A program made the position numbers and the translations under genes. A stretch of 64,000 nt of DNA from Sphagnum compactum (taxonomy: Eukaryota; Bryophyta; Sphagnopsida; Sphagnales). Position 1 is the stretch's first letter; the number at the start of each line of letters is the position of its first letter. This document shows, in pieces, positions 34,277 through 44,475 of the stretch. Location of the stretch: contig OZ234493.1 in NCBI GenBank assembly GCA_965153455.1, positions 19,334,213-19,398,212 on the forward strand. Direction: 5' to 3'. The notes beneath the pieces were generated by a model. That model saw only the letters and a program-made list of their open reading frames with translations, was not told where the DNA came from and made no database searches.

Positions 34277-35086
34277 AAAAGTGAGAAAATTCTTTGGTAG
34301 TAAAGAACTCCACCTAAAGTGGGTCAAAATGACTACATGGTGATTATGCAATAGGCGCGATGGAATGGGGAAAGGATGTGGTCAAATTATTTCACAAATA
34401 GATAGTATTGTGATTTAGGCTAGTGAAATAGGATGGATTATGTAGTAGTGTTTGGAACCATTTTGGAAGGATAAGCATGTGAACACACTTGGACAAATGA
34501 CATAGGTTACATTAGATTTATGTTATTGAGAATTTGGATTTCAAATTGAACAAACTAATTTCTTTGTATCATACAAAGCAAAAAATGATTAGAAATCACA
34601 AAAAGAAGATTTAGAAATTTAGTATTGGGAAAATCAAAATAAAAAATTGAGAATTTAAAAAAAAATGTCAAAAATATTGGTTCAAAACTAAATCTTCCTT
34701 AAAATGATTTGTTGTTTCAAAAATGTTCAAATTCAAAAAAAATCATGACATGAAGGAAAATTATGTTTCAAACTTTGTTCGCATTTGGGTTAGTGACACG
34801 GGCCACATTAGTTAAGATGAGAAAACAAATTTAAAACAAATTTATCATCAACAACAATGCACCCCTTTTCTTTTTGTTAGGCTGTGCAACTAGTTAAGTT
34901 GCCTTTTTTTGACACATGAATTGCACTCTTGAGCCAATGGAAGGATCAGTCCAATTTTCATATATAATTCATTATTCATTGGACTAGTTTTAAGTGAGTT
35001 TAAAAACATAATGAATAAAATATCTATTTGGAATGCCATAGCATTTTAACATGTGAAAACCCAAAAATCTCTAGGACATTAGAATA
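34277..35086. other. Intergenic, no gene seen
   Basis: AT-rich, no supported feature. Confidence 0.3.
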
Positions 35087-35464
35087 TTGTCTTGTACACA
35101 CTATGTATTGATGGCAATAGTTCAAAGATTATACAAATCAATTAGTGAGTGGATCAAAATTGTTGTTTCTATTTTGATTCATCATTATGATTCTCAATGG
35201 ATTTTTTATGTTCATGCATTCACCTTTTTTAATCCATTTGGTTATCATTCATCCATTTTTGAATTGCATCCATCTATAAGTTATGACATATGTATTATGA
35301 TACATAACATTGTGTATGGTATTTATTTTGGAGTTAATGAAGACCATCCAAAAAGTGGACAACTTTCATCTATGTTTGTAACCTATTTTGACCTATTATC
35401 AAAGGCACAATCTATGAAAGTGCATTCCCAACAACAATCCTCTTGGCTCCAGAGTTTCAAATGA
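35087..35464 (+). pseudogene. Unidentified 125-codon open frame, probably a gene relic
   Basis: The frame reads SISEWIKIVVSILIHHYDSQ, FYVHAFTFFNPFGYHSSIFE and GIYFGVNEDHPKSGQLSSMF. It is longer than expected by chance in DNA this AT-rich, and the FNPFG-type helical stretch loosely recalls the C-terminal part of hAT transposases. That is only a resemblance. Frames downstream to about 36000 are broken. No start context or splice site is convincing. Confidence 0.25.
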
Positions 35465-36276
35465 AAGAATGCCCTCTACTCATGGCATTCCTATATATAG
35501 AATGATCAATTCATTAGTATCAGTCCATTCATGTTAATTGCACGAATTTTGTAAAAAAAGTTCAACAATTATACAACCATAAAGAATTTTTGCAAACCAT
35601 AGAGTAGTACATGAAATTGGATGGTAGCTAGCTTGGACTAGTTATTAGGCAATAGTTCAAGGCCTCTACCTCCTTTTGTACATTTTGTTACATTTGTACA
35701 TGTTTTAAAAATTTGGGACAAAAAGTCAAAATTTGAAGCATAGGTAGGTATCCATTTTTTAAATTCAAAATGTCATATTAGGAAGACATCCCATATGCAA
35801 TGAATGGGATAGTAGGGGAAAAGTGGATGAACGTAGAATCGAACTCTACAACCCCTGCATCCATTACTATGACAAGTTATGGACAAAGAGACATGAGCCT
35901 ATATTTAATAGTAGTTTGTGAACAAAAATACTTGTATTGTTTACGTACCAAAACGAGAAAACCATATGAAAAAGGGTTGGATTGAACCAACATTGCCAAT
36001 CAATGATGTAGCAATTGGTGGATGAGGCTTTTAAAACGTTTTGGGGTGAACCTTGTATTGGACCCAACTTAGTTGTATATAAATATTAGTTTTCCTTCAT
36101 TGTCCCACATTTTGGAAATTTCCTACCTACCTCCCTCTTTCTACTTATATTACATTGGGTTGGATGTATACTATAAGTGTGTAGTAGGTTTGATAAAAAA
36201 ATAAATTCTAAACTAAATTGGACAATAGATAGGTTTTAGTGCCTCAAGAATTTACACTGCCTAGTAACAAGTCAAA
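35465..36276. other. Intergenic, no supported gene
   Basis: Short broken frames only. Confidence 0.3.
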
Positions 36277-36555
36277 TTGTCATTCGTTTTTGCCCCAAAA
36301 TTATTAGTACAAAAAAACCTTACTACTGAAAATAATTATATGCAAAGACTTGTCAAACCTACTATACACCTGTGGTATATATGCACATCATGTCATGATG
36401 ATATGCATTTGCATGTTATCACTTTCAAACATTGTTGTGATTTTACATCCAAATGTAAAATGGGTGACATTATTGACATGCAAAACATTAGGGCAACATG
36501 TATGGATGTTGCCAATTTGGATGAAATTCTCATACCAATTGATGTGGAAACATGA
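36277..36555 (+). pseudogene. Unidentified coding-like fragment
   Basis: A 92-codon frame contains HLHVITFKHCCDFTSKCKMG and DIIDMQNIRATCMDVANLDE, with reasonable residue balance for AT-rich DNA. No family is recognised and nothing extends it on either side. Confidence 0.25.
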
Positions 36556-36989
36556 TCATGTGGATGGTCTTAAAGAAATATAAATTGACCACACAATGGT
36601 AATCAATCACGCAATTTTTTCCATCTCTATTTGTGAATTCACACATGGATTATGTTGAACTTTATGTATGAAAAATGACATTATTGATCAAATTGTGATT
36701 GATGTAACCAAGAACAAATTTAACACTTGAAACTTTACAATATCCATCACATATACCTTCATGCATTTGATGCCGTTCATAGTTGTTAATTTCCTCAAGA
36801 TTGTCATTTGTCATCCATGAGGTCCAATTTTAACTGACCCAATATTATTAAAAAAGACATTGTTCATTATATTGTCAAAATTTTCAAGATATTGTAGCAA
36901 AGGGGAATGTTCACTTTGTTCTTTTCTCAATGCACCAAGGCAATATGAAACATAGTACTTTGGCCACTTTGACACATCTATCAAACATT

Positions 36990-37900
36990 AATTAACTAAA
37001 TTTGAAATTATTATTTGGACAAATGGAATATACCTGAAAATATAATATTTCCTTCACATATATAGATTTTTTGTCAATTGCAAAAGTACTTTTTGAACAT
37101 TCACCATAATTTAAAATGGCATAATTAGTGTGGAAACATAGTCTACTATACTGGATCCATGTGGAGTTTCCTGTGTAAAAATGTGATGATGAATTTGAAT
37201 TTGAAAGCATTCCCCAAGTAGTGACAAGATCATGAGTGTAACCATTTTTTCCATTTTATAATATTTGGAACTAGCTTGCCAACATAAGACCAATGGAATC
37301 TATATTGTAAATAATAAATTTTATGAAGTTTAAATTCTAAATAGTTTACAACGGAGTCCCATCCTCCAAATCAATAATTCGTCCATGAACATGGAACATC
37401 TCAATATGAAAACTTGTATATGGAAAATTGCAAATTTACAACAATTCATTTCCATCAATAGTTTCATCCTCCAACTCATTGGTATTGACCTTAATGAAAT
37501 GTTGAACAAATTTCCAAAATCCTAAATAACACATTGCATGGTTTTGTATTGTTGTTTGGAATGGCTAGAGGCATATGTGCCCATACTTCCATTACAAAGT
37601 ACTATATTTTCCAAAGGTATTATTTGAGTTCAAATGTTGTTATATTTCTAAGGTGCCACAATGCAATATTTGAATATGGAATAAAGATTGGAATGTAGTC
37701 AGGTTGATAATTATCCATGAACTACCCACATGAGCATTAGAGAACATCAATTGGTTTTTGGAGGTTGACTCCCAAATTGATAATCCATGCACATAAACTC
37801 GAACAAAGTGGGTGTTAAATTTGTTCAAGTCTATGTGCATAGAATCATAAGTGGTAGTTAAATTTTGCATCCACTTTCTAAGGGATATTATAATTTCTTG
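36990..37900 (-). pseudogene. Degenerate coding-like region on the minus strand
   Basis: Broken frames read TTTYDSMHIDLNKFNTHFVR, GLSIWESTSKNQLMFSNAHV, FIKVNTNELEDETIDGNELL, HDLVTTWGMLSNSNSSSHFY and TGNSTWIQYSRLCFHTNYAI. The order and register suggest one decayed gene rather than noise. I do not recognise it. Confidence 0.3.
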
Positions 37901-38289
37901 CAGCTAACAACATAATATTCATTGAAGGCAGCGAAATGTCTGCTCATCGTCTGCTCATAGTTGAAGAACTAGGCTTAGATCCACACTCAAAAATCTACTA
38001 ATTTTTTAAAGTGTTAAAACTGCCTAGACTGAATGTTCTTTGAAAATCAAATAACTAGCGAGCACTAGTTATCACCCAATTAGGATTCAATGTTTGTTTA
38101 GAGTTTGCTTCTAGTACCAAAGGTGTGATTTTATCTCAAACTCTTTCAATTTTATTTTTGTCGAGTTCAACTTGTAAAGTTTGAATTTTAATTCATAATT
38201 AATATTTTAAAAAAACAATCTTGTTTGGCATTTGATATGTAGGTAGTGAAATAAATATGTACATATATAGATCTACATACCTCAATAAA

Positions 38290-38640
38290 TAGGTAGAATT
38301 TTCTTTTTGAGATTCCAAAAACTAGAATCGATTTTGGGACCCCTAATGTGAGCATTACATTTCTCATTAAAATACAGTGGCTATTATGTGACCCAAATTT
38401 GGGTATTGGACTTCCCATTCAATAAAATAGTTATAACGTAACCCAAATTCGGGTATTGCATTTGTCATTCAAAAATAGTTGCATTTTCTTTTCGAAATTC
38501 CAAAAACCAGAATCTATTTTGTGACCCCTGAAGCATGGGTATTGCATTTGTCATTCAAAAACAATTGCATTTTCTTTTTCAGATTCCAAAACCATAATCT
38601 ATTTGGGGACCCTTTAATGTGGGTATTGCATGTTTAGGAA
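38290..38640. repeat. Degenerate ~93-bp tandem repeat
   Basis: Three to four units share CATTTTCTTTTT, GATTCCAAAAACCAGAATCTA, TGACCCCT and GGGTATTGCATT. The last two units start 93 bp apart (near 38474 and 38567). Confidence 0.6.
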
Positions 38641-39029
38641 TAGTTCTATATTATGTGAAACTATTGTCTAGGCACATAAAACTATTTTTCAAAGATGTCA
38701 TACCAATAGTCTAACATCACTAGCCTAAATGAACTATTCCATGAACCTGTTCCCCAAAAATGTCGCATTGGTAATCTAAAATCACTAGCCTCAATGAATA
38801 ATTCCACATGTTTGACGGTATGTTGTGGGTACCCTTTCGGCATTTGTTATTAATTGGTGGGTATACACATGGTGATGTTCCATTTGTAGATGGACTACAG
38901 CTGTCGCAAAGTCTTCCTTTGAAGTACCTCAAAGTCTACACCACAAAACAATTTCCATAATCAACTCGTTTGAAAACTACAAACCAAACAAGTAAACAAT
39001 AATAAACAAATGAGTGTCGAAGGGATACC
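38641..39029. other. Intergenic, no gene seen
   Basis: Two loosely similar segments around ATCACTAGCCT are visible. Nothing else. Confidence 0.3.
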
Positions 39030-39895
39030 TGCCGTGATCATTTCGGACTCATGAAGATTCACCACCGCATCAATCTCTTTGAGCTGAGTTGCTCGATTGG
39101 ACTCCCACTCCCAATGTTTTGCATCTCAAGCCACTTGTACCTTCTTTGCATATCCATGTTGAGTGGTGTGAATGATAGATGCTACATCTTCATCATCTTC
39201 AATCCACCTATGGATATCACATGGTATGTTCCCCACACCACAAATGGTGATGCCCAACACTTGTAACAATGGGTTAGAGGTCAATTTCACCAAAATGGGT
39301 TGCGGTAGCTCCGGTTTCCCTTGTGTTAAAAAAAGATTCAATCCCATTCTCTTTAGGCCTTTTGCAGGTTCGAGTAACCGCCTTCTGGTCATTTCGTTTT
39401 TGAATGGCCCGTGCATCACTCAAGACATGGGCATTCATTTGATGATGGTCTTGATGATGAGGTCCACCTTCACGAATGAACGGCCGTCCAATTTTACCTT
39501 TTTCCGCACAAGGTCATGTTTCAACTTGAGATGCTAAGTGAGTAAAGATTTTGAAGCATATGAAGCTGAACATGTGTTAACTTGTCACATCCATTTGGAG
39601 CCTCTTTTCATCCAATCTATATCCTTCCGAACAACATTGGGTGCAATTGGCTCATTTATGTTTTCAACCGGCTCGTTAATTTCAAGCTAAACTAGAATTG
39701 GAGAAAAACTAAAAAACAAATTAAAAACCAACAAAATGCCAAATAAGATATTGCATATTATGTACAGTACATAAAAATGGTATGAAAAGTTTTAGAATGA
39801 GAATGCATACTAGAAGGAGTGAGTGCCATTGATGTCTGGACATTTGATGGAGTAGATTTTGATCGATCTTTGATCAATCTCTTGCGTGGAGGCAT
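39030..39895 (-). pseudogene. Degenerate gene with a C2H2-like finger
   Basis: A minus-strand ATG at 39895 opens MPPRKRLIKDRSKSTPSNVQ, with a donor CTTCTA/GTATGC at 39810 and an acceptor TTTTTTAG or TTTAG near 39695-39710. The next exon reads EINEPVENINEPIAPNVVRK, then a broken finger (CSASYASKSLLT, stop, HLKLKHDLVRKK). Later come LPQPILVKLTSNPLLQVLGI, IHRWIEDDEDVASIIHTTQH and LKEIDAVVNLHESEM. The basic N-terminus and finger suggest a DNA-binding protein, either of host or DNA-transposon origin. At least three stops interrupt it. Family not recognised. Confidence 0.42.
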
Positions 39896-40019
39896 TATAA
39901 CCCTGTACTGAAGAAAGAGGATTCAGCAAAACGTTATGTAGCAAACCTATAAATGCCAACATTCCATTGTAATAGGAAATGGTCAGTATGGGGACAATGG
40001 GGGAAAAAAAGTGATGGAG

Positions 40020-40250
40020 GTTGACAACAGGAAGTTGTAAGAGTTCAAATAGTAGGCAGTCCAAACTTATAGGAAGTTGATAGTAGTAGTTGCAAGAGTT
40101 CAAGTGGTAGGCAGTCCAAGCTTACAGGAAGCTGACAATAATAGTTGCAAGAGTTCAAGTGGTAGGTAGTCCAAACGTGGAAGTTCGCCAGAAGATACTC
40201 TAGATGCGACATGAATTCAGTGATAGGCAGTCCAAACGCGGAAATTCGCT
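40020..40250. repeat. Degenerate tandem repeat (~56-60-bp units)
   Basis: Units share GTTGCAAGAGTTCAAGTGGT then AGGCAGTCCAA, followed by a second pair sharing GAAGATACTC, GAGATGCGA and AGGCAGTCCAAACGCGGAA. It sits just upstream of the minus-strand relic gene. Confidence 0.55.
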
Positions 40251-40379
40251 AGAAGATACTCGAGATGCGATAGGAAGGGTATTGTGGACGCGGTAGAGAG
40301 TGCATGACGTTGCGATGGGAGCTAACAACCAGGGTTGCACGAGGTTAGGCGGGGACACTGCACAGGAACACCTCACATA

Positions 40380-40676
40380 GGAACACGGGAACATCATAAA
40401 AAAAGGGGAAAAAAACCATAACTATAAAAGACGAGAAAAAGTGGGGTCGGGGAAGAAAGTTGGAGGCGAGAAAAAACAAAAGAGAACCTGCAAAAACAAA
40501 GCAGAAGCAACAAAACACACAAAACACACAACCCACAAAGGGAGGAAGGAAAACCAAACCAAAGAGGGGGAAAAGAACAGAGGCCAAGGAAACGAGAGAG
40601 GTCCGGGTTTTTGGGGGAGGGGAGACGGTGAGAACGGAGTAAGTAGGGGTGTTGGAGCAGTCATGCGTATGAGGCG

Positions 40677-40713
<37 letters not shown>

Positions 40714-40800
40714 CCTCTAATACCCACGGGTCTACTCCCCAGGGTGGCACCCGGGCAAGAAGTAAACAAGGACATGGCGAAATGAAGGGACGGGCGCAAG
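40380..40800 (-). promoter_or_regulatory. Polypyrimidine/TA-rich region, possible promoter of the minus-strand relic
   Basis: On the minus strand a (TA)n run (about 40679-40711) is followed by a long pyrimidine-rich tract (CCTCTTTTTTGTTTTTTCTC type) leading toward the relic gene. The run could serve as a TATA element or be a plain microsatellite. Placement is the only support. Confidence 0.3.
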
Positions 40801-41044
40801 AGGAGGAAATGAAGGGGGAGGGGGAATGGGGTCCCATAAAAGCAAGGTTTTTTTTGGGGAGGTGGCGATCATCCAGCCTTAGGTTACCTCTATAGAAAAA
40901 TTAAAATCCTTCTTTAATCTTCACTACCGATGGGAACTTATCATAAACATTGGCAATTTGGAATCACTAGTTAGGGTCGTTTTTTTTCATTGTATCACAA
41001 TTTCTTCATGAAAATTTGTTTTTCATGAAAAATCATTTGACGAT

Positions 41045-41967
41045 ATTTATATTATTCTCAACTTTTTTGTAAATCTCAAAACATATTTCTTCCAAATCAC
41101 AAAATATATGGAATAAAAATATTAAATCTTCAAGAATACTTTATTCCTTGAAATAATATTTAAAAATAAATTAATTAGTCAACAGACATGTGTTGAAATG
41201 GCCAAGGTACTACAATACACTTCTTGGACAGGCTTATGATTCCGAACTTCATTTCAAATTGAAGGAGCACCCTCCTACCTTGGCCACTTTGACATTAATT
41301 ATATTTTTCAGAAATGTTGAAATTTTCAAAAAACAATTCTTCCAGATCACAAAATATACTGAAAGAAAACATTGAATCTTTAGGACTATTTTATTTCATG
41401 AAGTAAATCTTTCAAAATTAATTAATTATTCAACGAACATGTGTTGAAATGGTCAAAGTACTACAATACATTTCTTCAAGGGGCTTATGATTGAGAACTT
41501 CATTTTGGAATGAAGGAGTACCCTCCTACCTTGACCACTTTGATGTTAATTATATTATTCTCAGAAATTTTGTAAATTTCAAAAAAAATCTTCAAAATCA
41601 CAAAATGTATGGAACAAAAATATTGAATTTTTAATGAATATTATATTCCTTGAAATAAATATTTCAAAATTAATTAATTATTCAACAAACATGTGTTGAA
41701 ATGGCCAAGGTACTATGATACATTTCTTCGAGGGACTTATGATTGAGAACTTCATTTCGGAATGAAAGAGTACCCCTCCTACCTTGGCTGCTTTGACATT
41801 AATTATATTATTTTAAGAAATGTTGAAATTTTCAAAAAATATTTCTTCCAAATCACAAAATATAGTGAATGAAAATATTGAATTTTTAGGAATATTTTAT
41901 TTCATGAAATAAATATTTTAATTGATTAATTATTCAATGGACATGTGTTGAAATGGCCAAGGTACTA
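41045..41967. repeat. 252-bp tandem array (~3.7 units)
   Basis: ACATGTGTTGAAATGG recurs at 41186, 41437, 41689 and 41941, spacing 251, 252 and 252 bp. Units share CACAAAATATA, GAACTTCATTT, GGAG(C/T)ACCCTCCTACCTTG and ATTAATTATT. The array lies inside a family C repeat and ends abruptly at about 41967 where composition changes. Confidence 0.8.
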
Positions 41968-42610
41968 TGATAATAAGAGAGGAAATGAAGTCAATGATTG
42001 AGTGTTGTGAGCAACGGTTTTTTTTTTTGTGTGGAATTACAGTTGTTGCCAAATTTGAAGATGACCTGCTGCAAGCTCAAATAATTAAGGTTATTCCTGA
42101 AATTCTTCAAAATATTTGCCCAAAATATATAGGAGAAGGGTCTGTTTTTCAGACCATTCCAGAATTCAAGGTGTCATCAAGAGGACAAAGGCCGAGTGAA
42201 AGGTACCAAATTTTTTAGAAGGGTCTGAAAGCAAACCTTTCTCTTGCATGAAGAACCGGCTAGTCTTTTTGGAAAACAGGTATCTAATCAATTGATCGGC
42301 ATTTAACAAAGTCTTAAGGTCCAGTGAAAAATTACTCTTGAGGAGCAACCTAAATATAGAAAGGAAAGAATCCGCCGGCGCTTTATGGATTACAAAGCCG
42401 GCACTTGGTGTTAGTTATGGTTCCCAGTGAGCCAAATGGCGAGCCCGATAACATGAGTGCCGGCTGCCTAGCATAAAGGAGTGACGCTACCAAATTGGCA
42501 GGTCATAGAGTAGGAGTGTAGGAAAAGACAGAATCTGCCGTTGTGGCAGTTTATGGAAAATAGCCAGGCCTTAAAACAGGCCAAATCCGCAACCTCAGTC
42601 CTCTTTGCAG
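41967..42610. other. Compositionally distinct island with hairpins, origin unknown
   Basis: Bounded by the 252-bp array and the right part of family C, this segment is clearly GC-richer, especially 42370-42610. It holds an 83-codon frame (41967-42218; VVAKFEDDLLQAQIIKVIPE) without a recognised family. Inverted pairs are GCCGGCACT/AGTGCCGGC (42396-42404 and 42455-42463), CTGCC/GGCAG (42534-42548) and GGCCT/AGGCC (42566-42581). It may be captured host, organellar or structured-RNA sequence. Confidence 0.5.
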
Positions 42611-42742
42611 GGGGAAAAGTTGTTGTTCACCACATTAAGACTATGTGCTTCTAGACGTAGTAGCTAAACAGTAGCATGATTCTAAAAGAAACTTAACTTC
42701 ATGTTTGTCCTCTAGCCAAACATAGCTAAATCCTTCTATGGA
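42611..42742. repeat. Family C repeat, left half split by the LINE
   Basis: Matches 27405-27518 and 55287-55405: GTTGTTCACCACATT, CTAGACGTAGTAGCTAAACAG and CTAAATCCTTCTATGGA. The match stops at TATGGA and resumes after the LINE at TGGTTGCCAATGTG (48001). Confidence 0.75.
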
Positions 42743-42869
42743 GCCGGTTGCTGGCCAAAAAGAGTCGACTAACTGGTTTAATCTACCTGTTTTTATTCCC
42801 GTGTACTGTTGCCATCCTGATTTCTCATTTCGTCGCCATTTTAGGGTACTGTTTCCATCCCGGCTTCTC

Positions 42870-43050
42870 ACTTCGACCCTGGAGACTCTACACCTGGAGG
42901 AGCTTTAGCGCTTGGTTTCGTAGATTTGGAGCTGGACTTGAGACTCTACACTTGGAGGAGCTTGAGCTTGGTTTTGTAGGCTGGGAGCTGGAGTTGGGAA
43001 TTTTACACTTGGAGCTTGAGCTGGGCTTTGTATACGTAGAATCTGCTGCT
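42870..43050 (+). repeat. LINE 5' UTR tandem monomers (~60 bp)
   Basis: Three units share GAGACTCTACACYTGGAGGA, GAGCTTGGTTT and GTAG, starting near 42880, 42941 and 43000. Repeated 5' monomers are known as promoters in some L1 lineages. A promoter role here is inferred. Confidence 0.6.
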
Positions 43051-43587
43051 GCTGCTCTATTTACATGAGCACGTCCAAAAGCTCTTTCTGAAAAGCTTTG
43101 GTACTTACAGCAAATTCTTGTTCGGCTATAGTAGACTCACGAGTGTATGTAGCTTGGAGAAGACAGGCAGAGAGCCAGAGAGAGTTTTGGGGTGGTGAAG
43201 CATGGGGGCATCCAACAAGTTCTTCAAGACATTGGTGACGGTGAGGCGGATTGTGAAACCAAGTACCAGTAGTGTGGAGAAAGATGACAATGTAAGTCTG
43301 TAGACCCAGCTGTTGCTTTCTGCTCAAAGAGACTTCCAACACTTTCCTGCCTAATTGAGCATCCAGAAAATTTCTGGTGCCTTGTTGATGTGGAAAAGAA
43401 GAAAGCTTGTTAGGGGGTGTTTAGGGTTTTCTCAAATAGCATTGGTTCAGGATTTTTGGACACGGAGCTTGATGGACCTGGGCCTTCTTAGGTTGGCCTG
43501 ACCTTCTTGTACGTAAGGGTTTGGTTGGTCTGAGGCCTCTGGAATTGGGGTGTGGGTTAAGAAAGTTAGGGTTTTGGGTTTTGGATA

Positions 43588-44452
43588 ATGATGAATGCCA
43601 CGGTTTTCGACGCTAAAACATGGGAATGGAACAAGGACTCGTTGACGATCATGGAGATGCAGGTAGTTGAACTCCAGGCACTATGTACACGCTATAACCT
43701 CAAGCCTGCCAAGACCAGCAAGGCAGCTGCTGCAGCAGCCATCGTCAACTATCTCATGGTCCCTAGGGCTGATGTGGTGACGAAACAGGATGTGCACAAT
43801 GTTATTGAGGTCACTATGGAGCAGGTCGCAAAAAACATTCTGGCTCCAGCAATGGAAGCTAAGATTGTGACCGTAACTAGCCAAGTCGAAACGCTGCAAA
43901 ATAAGGTAGATGCGATGGCTAAGAGCTTTGATACCATGCAAGACAGTGGGGAGAAGTGGAAGGAGGTCGTGGGCAAGAAGGTTGACAAGGTTGTCAACAA
44001 GGTGGACCGGGCAACGGATGTTGACCTAGTCAAGGCCAGGGAAGCAAACATCCGGGTCACCGGGTTGACCATGAGCAAGGGGGAAACCTCAAAACAACTT
44101 ATGGAGTTGGTGCAGACGGAGCTGCTTGACAAGCTGAAGGTTGCTGACCATGTGCAGGTGCAGAAGGTGCACCGGCAGATGCCGTTAGGGCGATTGGATA
44201 AGGCCAATGACAAGGCACCGGCAGTCATCATCACGCTGGCATCGGTACATGACAAGCTCATAGTGTTGCGCGCTCGCAAAGGCTTGTAAGGCACTCAGCT
44301 TGGGCTCGATGAGGACTTGACTCCTGCTCAGCAAGCCCAGAAACGAGCTGCTTGGGCCACCTTCAAGGAGGCCAAAGAGGCTGGAGAACGGGTCTACTGG
44401 CGTGGGGCCGATCTCTACATCAACCACAAAGTCGTAAATTCTCCTACTGCAT
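43588..44452 (+). pseudogene. LINE ORF1 (SAP-like, coiled coil, RRM-like core), one premature stop
   Basis: ATG at 43588 opens MNATVFDAKTWEWNKDSL. Residues ~18-52 (VVELQALCTRYNLKPAKTS) look like a SAP-type DNA-binding helix pair, ~70-140 is heptad-rich, and ~155-230 (REANIRVTGLTMSKGETSKQ, VQKVHRQMP, PAVIITLASVHDKL) resembles the RRM-like core of L1 ORF1 proteins. A TAA at 44287-44289 interrupts it. The frame then continues GTQLGLDEDLTPAQQAQKRA and AGERVYWRGADLYINHKVV to a TAG at 44451-44453, the usual ORF1 ending. A CAA-to-TAA change would explain the stop. Confidence 0.75.
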
Positions 44453-44475
44453 AGGGGGGCGGGGGCCAGAGAGAC

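Noticed and set aside
38290-38640. CRISPR-like spaced repeats
   Set aside because: Units are contiguous tandem repeats with divergent bodies, and the genome is eukaryotic.
40441-40799. Overlapping open frames in the purine-rich region on both strands
   Set aside because: Low-complexity Lys/Thr or Phe/Ser/Pro peptides caused by base composition.
43749-44294. 181-codon minus-strand frame
   Set aside because: Antisense shadow of LINE ORF1.
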